This document shows positions 1 through 5,759 of a stretch of DNA of 6,698 nucleotides, piece after piece. A program made the translations under genes and the position numbers. Each line of letters begins with the position of its first letter. Position 1 is the stretch's first letter. The notes beneath the pieces are model-generated. The model ran no database searches. It was given only the letters and a program-made list of their open reading frames with translations, and was not told the DNA's origin. This stretch comes from a bacterium (GTDB lineage: Bacteria; Zixibacteria; MSB-5A5; GN15; FEB-12): contig JAUXBJ010000107.1 of NCBI GenBank assembly GCA_030619425.1, forward strand, positions 1-6,698, written 5' to 3'.

Positions 1-832
1 GCGCCTGACGCAGGGCGATCAGAGTGTGCTTGATAGCCAACGGGTACTCGCTGCGTACGTATACTATGCCCTCGGTAGCGCCGATAGCGATACCGGCAAT
101 AAGCATTCCCTCGATGATGGCATGCGGGTTACCCTCAAGGAGACTGCGATCCATGTAAGCGCCGGGGTCACCCTCATCGGCGTTGCAGATAATGTATTTC
201 TGTTCATGGCCGTTGCCGGAAGCTCTCGCCAGTTCCCATTTCTTGCCGGTCGGGAAGCCCGCTCCTCCCCGGCCTCTTATGCCGGCCTTCTGAACTTCTC
301 GGATGATCCACTCCGGATCGGGATTGGACAGGACTTTCTCCGCCGCTGCATATCCACCCAGTTCGATGTAGTTGAGAATTCTTATCGGATCCAGGTTCTG
401 GTTATAGCCGAGAATAGTGCGCGTTTGCTTTTTGAAAAACGGGATGTCCAATTGATCGTGATAATGTTTTTCTGTACGCGGTTCCTTGTAAATCAAGCCT
501 TCATCTATGTAACCGCCCACAGCGGCCTCGATGACTCTCGGGACATGTTCCATCTTGAGTCTGGGATATAAATGACGGCCGGGTTCAACCAGGATGAACG
601 GGTCCATCTCACAGAAACCCTGGCAACCGGTAATTCTGAGCGCGACTTTCTCCTGCATGCTCCGGTTAAGAACATATCGTTTGATGACTCTGATGACATC
701 GTTGGCGCCGCTTGCCTGCCCTCCCGTCCCGGCACATACCACCAGCGTCGGCCGATCATATACAACATCTTTGTCTGCAAGAACCCGGCGGCGGAAATCG
801 CCGAGTCCCTCTACTGACGCAAGCTTTCTCAT
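1..832 (-). CDS. NuoF/HndC/HydB-type flavoprotein subunit, 5' part (partial, runs off left edge)
   Basis: Predicted NAD(P)H-binding, FMN-containing subunit of a cytosolic NADH dehydrogenase or NAD(P)-linked hydrogenase complex. 277 residues are visible; family members with this layout are usually about 550-650. Residues about 28-105 form a thioredoxin-like [2Fe-2S] ferredoxin domain, with C33 in VVCAGTGG and C70/C74 in TGCQGFCE. The NuoF core then starts, with GRGGAGFPTGKKWE (187-200) and CNADEGDPGA (216-225), the FMN/NADH-site signatures. The N-terminal ferredoxin domain fits HndC/HydB of electron-transferring hydrogenases better than respiratory NuoF, which lacks it. C-terminal iron-sulfur domains and partner subunits would lie beyond the edge. 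The ATG at 832 has a good ribosome site (TGAGGAGAG, 841-849, 8-base spacing). It follows the NuoE-like gene by 44 bases, the usual order. Oddity: the second ferredoxin cysteine of the C-x4-C pair is Gly38. Family assignment is firm; the exact complex is not. Confidence 0.93.
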   Translation of the reverse strand, partial: MRKLASVEGLGDFRRRVLADKDVVYDRPTLVVCAGTGGQASGANDVIRVIKRYVLNRSMQEKVALRITGCQGFCEMDPFILVEPGRHLYPRLKMEHVPRVIEAAVGGYIDEGLIYKEPRTEKHYHDQLDIPFFKKQTRTILGYNQNLDPIRILNYIELGGYAAAEKVLSNPDPEWIIREVQKAGIRGRGGAGFPTGKKWELARASGNGHEQKYIICNADEGDPGAYMDRSLLEGNPHAIIEGMLIAGIAIGATEGIVYVRSEYPLAIKHTLIALRQA

Positions 833-840
833 TTATCGAT

Positions 841-849
841 CTCTCCTCA
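841..849 (-). promoter_or_regulatory. Ribosome binding site of the NuoF-like gene
   Basis: TGAGGAGAG on the minus strand lies 8 bases upstream of the ATG at 832. It supports that start and shows the gene has its own initiation signal within the operon. Confidence 0.75.
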
Positions 850-876
850 TACTTCGTGACGGATTGGGTCCAAGCG

Positions 877-1728
877 TTATTCCGATGCGGCGCCACCCAG
901 ATCCAACAAGTGGCCCTTACAGCCACGACGAGAGCAAATCTGGACCACACCACCACCGCGGACGATCATCGGCACCATCGGCGCGCCGCACTCACCGCAT
1001 TTGGAGCCACCGATCAATTCAGCGTGGCAATGAGGGCAAAACACGTTAACGATGGTGTCGGTGGGTATATCATACTCCGAGGACACTTCATAGCTTCCAT
1101 AGAGACTCGACAGGCAGAACCAACCGTGCTTGTTGCCGAAAGACACCGTTATCCGAATGGACGGGTGGCCGTCAATCACGTTCCGCGGGTCCAACAGGCT
1201 GTGGTTGCACCGGGCGCAACTGACCTCAAGCGGAAACACGCGCTGATCGGTATCGATTTCAACCCGATCCAGACCGGTGCGCACATTAACAAGTATCTCC
1301 TTGACCATCGAGATTTTCATTTTGGAGAAGTAGTGCCCGTCGGCAACAACCACCGGACCAAGGGCGCAGGCCCCCAGACAGTTGACTGTTTCCAGCGTGA
1401 ACTCATTGTCTGAAGTAGTCTCACCGGCTTTGATTCCCAACTGCCGTTCGATCTCCTCCGCAATGGCCGGTCCACCCCGAACGTGGCATGCCGTCCCCAG
1501 ACAAACTGAGATGAGATGCTTTCCTCGGGGTTTGAGACTGAACGCTCGGTAGAAGGTCGCCACACCGTATATGTCGACGAGTGAGCGACCGGTCTCTTCT
1601 GCAACGGCTCGCAGAGCGTCCTCGGGCAGATAACTGTACTTGGCCTGTATCTCCTCCAGAATAGAGATAAGCCCTCCCTTACTGGAGCCGACCTTTTCTA
1701 CAATTGTCGATATTTCCTCAGATGCCAT
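877..1728 (-). CDS. NuoE/HndA-type [2Fe-2S] subunit with cysteine-rich C-terminal extension
   Basis: 283 residues; typical NuoE/HndA/HydC proteins are about 150-180. Residues 1-155 are the canonical thioredoxin-like [2Fe-2S] ferredoxin: helical N-terminus with YSYLPEDAL and VATFYRAF, then C76-x4-C81 (VCLGTACH) and C117-x3-C121 (CLGACALGP), so all four ligands are present. It would pass electrons to or from the NuoF-like flavoprotein encoded next. Residues 155-283 are an added domain with nine cysteines: C171/C174, C205, C231/C234 (CPHC), C244/C247 (CGEC) and C265/C270 (CSRRGC). The CxxC pairs resemble zinc ribbons, but a rubredoxin-like or iron-sulfur site is also possible. The ATG at 1728 follows AAAGGGAG closely. 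The gene starts 22 bases after the cysteine-rich gene stops and ends 44 bases before the NuoF-like gene, so co-transcription is very likely. No membrane segment or signal peptide is seen. The NuoE part is certain; the tail's function is unknown. Confidence 0.93.
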   Translation of the reverse strand: MASEEISTIVEKVGSSKGGLISILEEIQAKYSYLPEDALRAVAEETGRSLVDIYGVATFYRAFSLKPRGKHLISVCLGTACHVRGGPAIAEEIERQLGIKAGETTSDNEFTLETVNCLGACALGPVVVADGHYFSKMKISMVKEILVNVRTGLDRVEIDTDQRVFPLEVSCARCNHSLLDPRNVIDGHPSIRITVSFGNKHGWFCLSSLYGSYEVSSEYDIPTDTIVNVFCPHCHAELIGGSKCGECGAPMVPMIVRGGGVVQICSRRGCKGHLLDLGGAASE

Positions 1729-1750
1729 TTCTCCCTTTCATCCGCATACG

Positions 1751-2083
1751 CTATTTGTATTCCTCACAATGCCAGACACCACCTTCCGGTCTGGGAAGCT
1801 TGCAGGTATCACGGTCTTCACAATTCACACACAGGCCTTTGAATTCAGTGGATTTCGCCATTTCCAGTGTCGTCGCTATTGTAGCCATACCTTTGCTATT
1901 GCCGCCATTCGGACGCGCATAACCATCAAACATCTCGCATTCTATCGCATCCGTCCCACGACGTTTCCGGTAGACACAGTCCGCGGCGTTGTTGCACGTT
2001 GCACAAAGTCCGACGAATTCGGAAGAACTCGGCATTACGAGTTTCTCCTTCGGCCCGGCTTCTTTCGCTCTTACATCCGGCAT
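1751..2083 (-). CDS. Small protein with two cysteine-rich (C-x2-C-x5-C-x11/12-C) modules
   Basis: 110 residues, not a family I can name. It holds two similar modules. The first, EFVGLC..C.....C, has C27, C30, C36 and C49. The second, EFKGLC..C.....C, has C85, C88, C94 and C106. Spacing is C-x2-C-x5-C-x12-C and C-x2-C-x5-C-x11-C, and each ends in C-E-x-[FY]. They are joined by a Gly/Asn-rich then Ala/Thr-rich linker (about 54-79). Eight cysteines in two matched sets suggest two metal sites, zinc or iron-sulfur; which metal is not visible. No signal peptide or membrane segment is seen, so it is probably cytosolic. The ATG at 2083 is chosen because a perfect AAAGGAGGT lies 7 bases upstream. A TTG at 2137 would add 18 residues including two cysteines but has a poor ribosome site. 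As first gene of the operon, 22 bases before the NuoE-like gene and behind a sigma-54 promoter, it may be an accessory or electron-transfer component (inference). Confidence 0.82.
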   Translation of the reverse strand: MPDVRAKEAGPKEKLVMPSSSEFVGLCATCNNAADCVYRKRRGTDAIECEMFDGYARPNGGNSKGMATIATTLEMAKSTEFKGLCVNCEDRDTCKLPRPEGGVWHCEEYK

Positions 2084-2090
2084 TCTTGCT

Positions 2091-2099
2091 ACCTCCTTT
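2091..2099 (-). promoter_or_regulatory. Consensus Shine-Dalgarno that fixes the start of the 110-residue gene
   Basis: AAAGGAGGT on the minus strand, 7 bases before the ATG at 2083, is an exact match to the anti-Shine-Dalgarno complement. It decides for this ATG over the in-frame TTG at 2137 and predicts high translation of the first gene in the operon. Confidence 0.85.
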
Positions 2100-2278
2100 G
2101 GCTGCAGATATTCTCGTTCATCGCAATCCTGACACAAAGAACATGTGATCCGTGCTTCTCTCTGTCAGTCTGTTTAGAAGCTGTTGACGTCTGCTCATCC
2201 TCAAGAATTCCAACCTGTCTTTATCTCCTACAGGTGGCGCCGAATGCGTCGACCCTGGCACTCACACTCGGCATTCTT

Positions 2279-2294
2279 AGCAACCGGTGTGCCG
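2279..2294 (-). promoter_or_regulatory. Sigma-54 (RpoN) -24/-12 promoter of the cysteine-rich/NuoE/NuoF operon
   Basis: The minus strand reads CGGCACACCGGTTGCT, against the RpoN consensus TGGCACRNNNNTTGCW. Only the first base differs. The invariant GG and GC are present with exactly 10 bases between them. Transcription would start near 2268, giving a leader of about 185 bases before the ATG at 2083. The adjacent gene encodes a sigma-54 activator with an intact GAFTGA loop, which strengthens the call. No competing sigma-70 promoter was obvious in this gap. Prediction from motif and context, not experiment. Confidence 0.68.
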
Positions 2295-2360
2295 ATGTAC
2301 GCGCTGCGAGTTCGAGCGACTAATGTGAGCGAGTGAGATGGGCTGCCGTGGAGATTATCT

Positions 2361-2375
2361 CATTGTATTGCAATG
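2361..2375. promoter_or_regulatory. Candidate operator, proximal near-palindrome
   Basis: CATTGTATTGCAATG is a 15-bp near-palindrome centred on base 2368: CATTGTA and the complement of TGCAATG agree at 6 of 7 positions. It is centred about 82 bases upstream of the middle of the sigma-54 promoter, within the usual range for NtrC-type enhancers. It abuts the 11-bp palindrome GAGATTATCTC (2351-2361). The binding protein is not shown. Confidence 0.35.
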
Positions 2376-2433
2376 CGATGCGATGGTGAGTTTAGTTGGA
2401 GGAAATCACCGGACAGGACGATTCCGTCTCAAT

Positions 2434-2448
2434 CTTGTCCAGAACAAG
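2434..2448. promoter_or_regulatory. Candidate enhancer (UAS) for the NtrC-type regulator, distal near-palindrome
   Basis: On the minus strand CTTGTTC-T-GGACAAG forms a 15-bp near-palindrome with arms matching at 6 of 7 positions. It is centred about 155 bases upstream of the sigma-54 promoter. A further TGTCC half-site occurs on the minus strand just downstream (2411-2415 read as GGACA on plus). The dyad architecture suits a dimeric Fis-type helix-turn-helix such as the one on the neighbouring regulator. Assigned by position and symmetry only. Confidence 0.38.
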
Positions 2449-2472
2449 TAGCCATAAACGGGGAGATACGAA

Positions 2473-2497
2473 CCACTGGGGAGAAATTCCCCGGTGG
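2473..2497 (-). terminator. Hairpin after the regulator gene, possible terminator
   Basis: A 10-bp stem (CCACTGGGGA with TCCCCGGTGG, one G-T wobble) and 5-base loop begin 12 bases past the regulator's stop codon. No U-tract follows on the minus strand, so it is not a classical intrinsic terminator. It may protect the 3' end, or act with Rho. It lies between the kinase/regulator unit and the sigma-54 operon, which fits a transcript boundary. Confidence 0.4.
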
Positions 2498-2509
2498 AAC
2501 TGCTCGGAT

Positions 2510-3856
2510 TCACGAGGGCTTATTCTCTTTCAGCTTCTCTCTGAGAGTTTTGCGGTCGATGCCAAGTATCTCGGCAGCTCGCGTTTTGTTGCCGTTGACA
2601 TCGGCCAATACGTTGCGGATATGCTCTTTTTCCACTTCGTCCAGGGAGCGATGCAAACCGGTGTGTCGCAAGGCGGAAAAACGCATCAACTCCGGCAGGT
2701 CGGACGCTGCGATAACCTCGCTGTCGGTCATCACCACCAGTCTCTGGACGACGTTTTCCAACTCCCTTACATTGCCGGGCCAGTAGTAGCCCTTCAGGGT
2801 TCTCAGGGCGTCATCGGAAAACCTGACCGGCGGTTTGTCCAACTCCTTAGCGAATTTCGCAGCGAAATCGTGAACCAGGAGCAGGATGTCGTCCCCTCGC
2901 TCGCGCAGGGGGGGAACATTGACTGTGATGACACTGAGGCGGAAATAGAGGTCCTCACGAAAAAGCTCTTTGTCCATCAAACTGCGGAGGTCCTTGTTGG
3001 TGGCAGCCAGAACGCGCGCATCGACCTTTCTCGTCCGAGCGTCGCCGACCATGCAGACTTCCTTCTCCTGCAGCACCCTGAGAAGCTTGACCTGCATGGC
3101 GAGACTGGTTTCGCTGATTTCATCAAGAAAGATGGTGCCGCCGTCGGCGGTCTGAAAAAAGCCGGCGCGGGTTTCGGTGGCTCCCGTGAAAGCGCCCTTC
3201 ACATGCCCGAACAGTTCGCTTTCCAGCAAACCTTCAGGGATGCCGCCGCAATTAACCGGAACAAATGGAGCCGAGGCGCGCGCACTACTATAGTGAATAG
3301 CTCGCGCTACAAGCTCCTTTCCGGTTCCGCTTTCCCCTGTTATGAGAACAGTGGCTGGTGTTTTGGCCGCCTTGCTGATAGCGCTGAATACTTTGCGCAC
3401 CACTCCTGACTCGCCCAGGATGCCGTACGATTCCGAACTCTCTTTGTCAGCCCCGATCCAGGCCACCCGTCGGGCATGGAGTTTTTCCAGAGCGCGCTCC
3501 ACCGCGCTGAAAAGCTCCTCGTCAGTGAATGGTTTGGCCAGGTAATCCTCGGCCCCATACTTGACCGCCTCAACCGCTCCGCCGATCGAGGCATAACCGG
3601 TAATCATCATAACCTCAGCGTCCTTGAGGTTCTCGCGCACATGTCTGACCAGATCAAGGCCGTTGACCTGAGGCATTTTGTAGTCCGTAATGATGAGATC
3701 AACAGCCACCGTGTCGAGAACCTGGAGCGCTTCGTTCACTCCGAGCGCCGTGTACACCTGGTAACCTTGTGAGGCCAGGTTTCTTTGGAGTACTTCCAGT
3801 GTCTCCAGGGCATCATCCACAACCAGAATACGATGTTTCGTCTTGGACTTAGCCAT
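2510..3856 (-). CDS. Sigma-54-dependent response regulator, NtrC family (REC-AAA+-Fis HTH)
   Basis: 448 residues, full length for the family. The receiver domain (about 8-122) has the acidic pair D14/D15, phospho-acceptor D58 (TDYKMP), T86 and K108. The AAA+ domain (about 145-370) has Walker A GESGTGKE (174-181), the sigma-54-contacting loop GAFTGA (221-226), Walker B GGTIFLDE (239-246), and the FREDLYFRL and LRERGDDI segments. The C-terminus carries a Fis-type helix-turn-helix ([22 protein letters not shown]). When phosphorylated it should oligomerise, bind an enhancer and remodel RNA polymerase-sigma-54. The ATG at 3856 is chosen because GGAG lies 9 bases upstream. It overlaps the kinase gene by 8 bases, marking the two as partners with coupled translation. 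A sigma-54 promoter for the electron-transfer operon lies about 220 bases past its stop, the likely target (inference). The regulated pathway cannot be read from the protein itself. Confidence 0.96.
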   Translation of the reverse strand: MAKSKTKHRILVVDDALETLEVLQRNLASQGYQVYTALGVNEALQVLDTVAVDLIITDYKMPQVNGLDLVRHVRENLKDAEVMMITGYASIGGAVEAVKYGAEDYLAKPFTDEELFSAVERALEKLHARRVAWIGADKESSESYGILGESGVVRKVFSAISKAAKTPATVLITGESGTGKELVARAIHYSSARASAPFVPVNCGGIPEGLLESELFGHVKGAFTGATETRAGFFQTADGGTIFLDEISETSLAMQVKLLRVLQEKEVCMVGDARTRKVDARVLAATNKDLRSLMDKELFREDLYFRLSVITVNVPPLRERGDDILLLVHDFAAKFAKELDKPPVRFSDDALRTLKGYYWPGNVRELENVVQRLVVMTDSEVIAASDLPELMRFSALRHTGLHRSLDEVEKEHIRNVLADVNGNKTRAAEILGIDRKTLREKLKENKPS

Positions 3857-5561
3857 TACTTTCTTCTCCATTGTTCGCCGATGCATCCACAGGTAGCCGC
3901 ACGGTGAACTTTGTGCTCCGACCCAATTCGCTTTCGACGTCAATGGCGCCGCTGTGAGAAGTAACTATGCCATGAACAACGGACAGACCCAGCCCCGTTC
4001 CCTGGTCAATGTCCTTTGTGGTGAAAAAGGGATTGAATATTTTCTCCATTACCTTTTCGCTCATGCCGATGCCGGTGTCCTCAACAACCAACAGCACATG
4101 ACCATCATCACAGAGGGTGCTGATTGTAAGGCGACCACCTTCCGGCATTGCTTGAATCGAATTGACAACGAGGTTGGTCACCACCTGAAGCAACTGACCA
4201 TGATCGGCAATGATCAGCGGCAAATCTTCGGAGAGGTTGTGCAAAATGTCGATGCCCCCACTGGCACATCTGGACTCCAGAAAGCTCAGTTCGTTTTTAA
4301 CCAGAGAATTGAGATTTATCCGGGTTTTCTCCGGAGTTGTCTCTCTGGCAAAAACCAAAAGTTTTGCTATTACCTCACGAGTATGTAAGGCCGATGCAAT
4401 AATCTTCTCGATATCTTGGCGGGACTGGTCGGACAAGCTCTGATCCTTGGTTACCAGTTGGGCAAAACCCAGAATACCGGCCAGAGGTTCGTTCAACTCA
4501 TGGGCCAGTCCGGCTCCAAGCTGTCCGATTGTCGCCAGTCGGTCGGAATGCCGCAATTGCTCCTGTAGCCTCAATTTGTCTTCTTCGGCCCGGCGCTGTT
4601 TAACTATGATCGAAATATCACGGGCGACAGCGTCGATTAGGTTGCGCTCTTCATTCAGGAACGGCCCTTCGTCGAGCTGTGGTTTCTCCCAGGCATAACC
4701 GACCTCGACAAGACCGCGCCTTTTTCCGTTCACTATGATATCGGCATTCATGTTCTGAACCGGTTTCATGGAACCACCGGTCAAAAAGGTGCGACCATCA
4801 AGAACAATCCTGGCCGAGGCGACATCAGGATAAAGCCAGGCCGGTGGAAGCAACTCCACTGCGTCTTGTAACAGTTCGTCCAGAGAAATCCCCGGTCGCC
4901 CGACCAGCTTGGCGATACCGTAAAGACAGGTCAACTCCTTGACCCGCTCGCGCAGCGCCACTTGCAGTCGCCGATGACTCAGAGCCAGTCCGATAGCCTG
5001 AGTCAGGCGTTCATAAGATTCAATCTCTTGCCGCCTGAAGAAGTCCTCTGCCTTTGATGCCAACTGTACGAGGCCGACATATTCCCGACCCGCCTCGAAA
5101 TGCATCAGAGCGACAGAAGTGCAATCCTCGTCGATTCGTATCCCCAACCCTTTCTCCGTACTTACTTGGCGCAAGCCGGCAATCGGAACGGAGTTTATAT
5201 CGCCCGTCCACATGCTGCCATGGTCGGTAAACCATGGCTCCGACGGATCTACACGTCGGTACAATATGTCACGACACAACTGCTCCAGAGCGTCATTATC
5301 CCCTGAACTCCAAAGGAGTTCCGTACCGCCATCATGAAAACCAGGCGTCGCCTCAAAGCGGAAGGGCAGGGTTGTATCGCAAGTGAGTTCAGATCGGTAG
5401 CGCCGGCCATGATCCCTGAGAACTAACCTCACCGCGTCGCAACCGACATGAGCGATCAGCATCTGAGATACTTCCTTGAGAAACTGTGCTCGAGGCACAC
5501 CACTGCCGGCGCATTCTAACATGCGTTTTGACAGCGCCTGGATGTCAGCCGGCTGCTTCAC
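3849..5561 (-). CDS. Soluble GAF-domain sensor histidine kinase, cognate of the NtrC-type regulator
   Basis: 570 residues. No transmembrane segment or signal peptide is visible, so the signal is probably cytosolic. Residues about 15-195 look like one GAF domain and about 205-325 a second GAF-like domain ending in the pattern GPFLNEERNLIDAVA. A coiled-coil linker (about 320-340) follows. HisKA begins near 337, with phospho-acceptor H354 in GLAHELNEPL. The HATPase_c domain has the N box around N463/N467, G1 box EDTGIGM (494-500), F box FNPFFTTK (509-516) and G2 box GTGLGL (521-526), so the catalytic core is intact. The GTG at 5561 is the first start after an in-frame stop 12 bases upstream. The ribosome site is weak (AGGTTGAG), and a later ATG at codon 14 cannot be excluded. 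A sigma-70 promoter lies about 50 bases upstream. Its stop overlaps the regulator start by 8 bases. The ligand is unknown; several cysteines in the sensor half (C17, C41, C61, C95, C147, C212) would allow redox sensing, but that is speculation. Confidence 0.94.
   Translation of the reverse strand: MKQPADIQALSKRMLECAGSGVPRAQFLKEVSQMLIAHVGCDAVRLVLRDHGRRYRSELTCDTTLPFRFEATPGFHDGGTELLWSSGDNDALEQLCRDILYRRVDPSEPWFTDHGSMWTGDINSVPIAGLRQVSTEKGLGIRIDEDCTSVALMHFEAGREYVGLVQLASKAEDFFRRQEIESYERLTQAIGLALSHRRLQVALRERVKELTCLYGIAKLVGRPGISLDELLQDAVELLPPAWLYPDVASARIVLDGRTFLTGGSMKPVQNMNADIIVNGKRRGLVEVGYAWEKPQLDEGPFLNEERNLIDAVARDISIIVKQRRAEEDKLRLQEQLRHSDRLATIGQLGAGLAHELNEPLAGILGFAQLVTKDQSLSDQSRQDIEKIIASALHTREVIAKLLVFARETTPEKTRINLNSLVKNELSFLESRCASGGIDILHNLSEDLPLIIADHGQLLQVVTNLVVNSIQAMPEGGRLTISTLCDDGHVLLVVEDTGIGMSEKVMEKIFNPFFTTKDIDQGTGLGLSVVHGIVTSHSGAIDVESELGRSTKFTVRLPVDASANNGEESNG
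3863..3869 (-). promoter_or_regulatory. Ribosome binding site of the response regulator, inside the kinase gene
   Basis: GGAGAAG on the minus strand sits in the last codons of the kinase gene, with GGAG 9 bases before the regulator ATG at 3856. It fixes that start over upstream in-frame ATGs and indicates translational coupling of the pair. Confidence 0.7.
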
Positions 5562-5609
5562 GCAATCTCAACCTATCTGGGTTTTCGAGTTCCAGTGGCT
5601 CATCCCGTG

Positions 5610-5639
5610 AATATAGGCGCGAACCGGTGGCTATGTCAA
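5610..5639 (-). promoter_or_regulatory. Sigma-70-type promoter of the kinase/regulator operon
   Basis: On the minus strand a perfect -35 TTGACA (5634-5639) is separated by 18 bases from the -10 TATATT (5610-5615, 5 of 6 matches to TATAAT). Transcription would begin about 5603, roughly 42 bases before the GTG start of the kinase. It is the strongest housekeeping-type promoter visible in the window and suggests constitutive basal expression of the two-component pair. A 7-bp direct repeat ACCGGTT flanks and overlaps the -35 (5638-5644 and 5622-5628) and might be an operator. Confidence 0.75.
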
Positions 5640-5759
5640 CCGGTCGGTCGGCAGGACTTCCCCATAAAAACGGTTCACTAATCCGGCGCAGTCGCGGCAG
5701 GGGTTCCATGCGACAGCCGATTACCAGTGCCCCCAACGAACTTCGGGACCAAAAGCCTG

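Larger units (their letters stand above)
2084..2509. other. 426-base control region between the regulator gene and the cysteine-rich/NuoE/NuoF operon
   Basis: No convincing gene lies here. From the regulator side it contains a stable hairpin (2473-2497), a near-palindrome at 2434-2448, a second at 2361-2375, a short perfect palindrome GAGATTATCTC at 2351-2361, the sigma-54 promoter (2279-2294), and a leader of about 185 bases ending in a consensus ribosome site (2091-2099). The arrangement (palindromes roughly 80 and 155 bases upstream of -24/-12 elements) is typical of an enhancer-dependent promoter. Confidence 0.65.

Noticed and set aside
26..571. 181-codon open frame on the plus strand
   Set aside because: Antisense to the NuoF-like gene, which carries the GRGGAGFPTGKKWE and CNADEGDPGA signatures.
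712..1413. 233-codon open frame on the plus strand
   Set aside because: Antisense to the NuoE-like gene with conserved cluster motifs; no ribosome site or domain seen.
2135..2137. TTG start giving a 128-residue version of the cysteine-rich protein
   Set aside because: No good ribosome site for TTG, whereas the ATG at 2083 has an exact AAAGGAGGT at 7 bases. Kept only as an alternative.
2256..2276. TGGCAC...GGCAT on the plus strand, resembling a second sigma-54 promoter
   Set aside because: The GG-to-GC spacing is wrong (about 12 bases instead of 10) and it points toward the 3' end of the antisense regulator gene, with no plus-strand gene to serve.
2242..2276. GAATGC/GCATTC inverted repeat at the start of the leader
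   Set aside because: Only 6 bp arms with a 23-base loop, and one arm lies at or upstream of the predicted transcription start, so it cannot be a reliable leader hairpin.
2396..3409. 337-codon open frame on the plus strand
   Set aside because: It lies opposite the response regulator gene, whose motifs are unmistakable. The antisense product shows no recognisable domain, so it is a codon-bias shadow.
3941..3943. Longer 477-residue version of the response regulator
   Set aside because: The extra 29 residues precede the receiver domain without homology, overlap the kinase coding end, and lack a ribosome site; the ATG at 3856 has GGAG.
5666..5685. Possible intrinsic terminator after uvrA (weak hairpin followed by TTTTT on the minus strand)
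   Set aside because: The stem has only about three solid GC pairs plus mismatches, and it sits about 75 bases past the uvrA stop. Too weak to annotate, although the T-run is suggestive.
5545..5736. 63-codon minus-strand frame between uvrA and the kinase gene
   Set aside because: Starts at TTG without a ribosome site, contains the kinase operon's -35 and -10 elements, overlaps the kinase start by 17 bases, and shows no recognisable motif.
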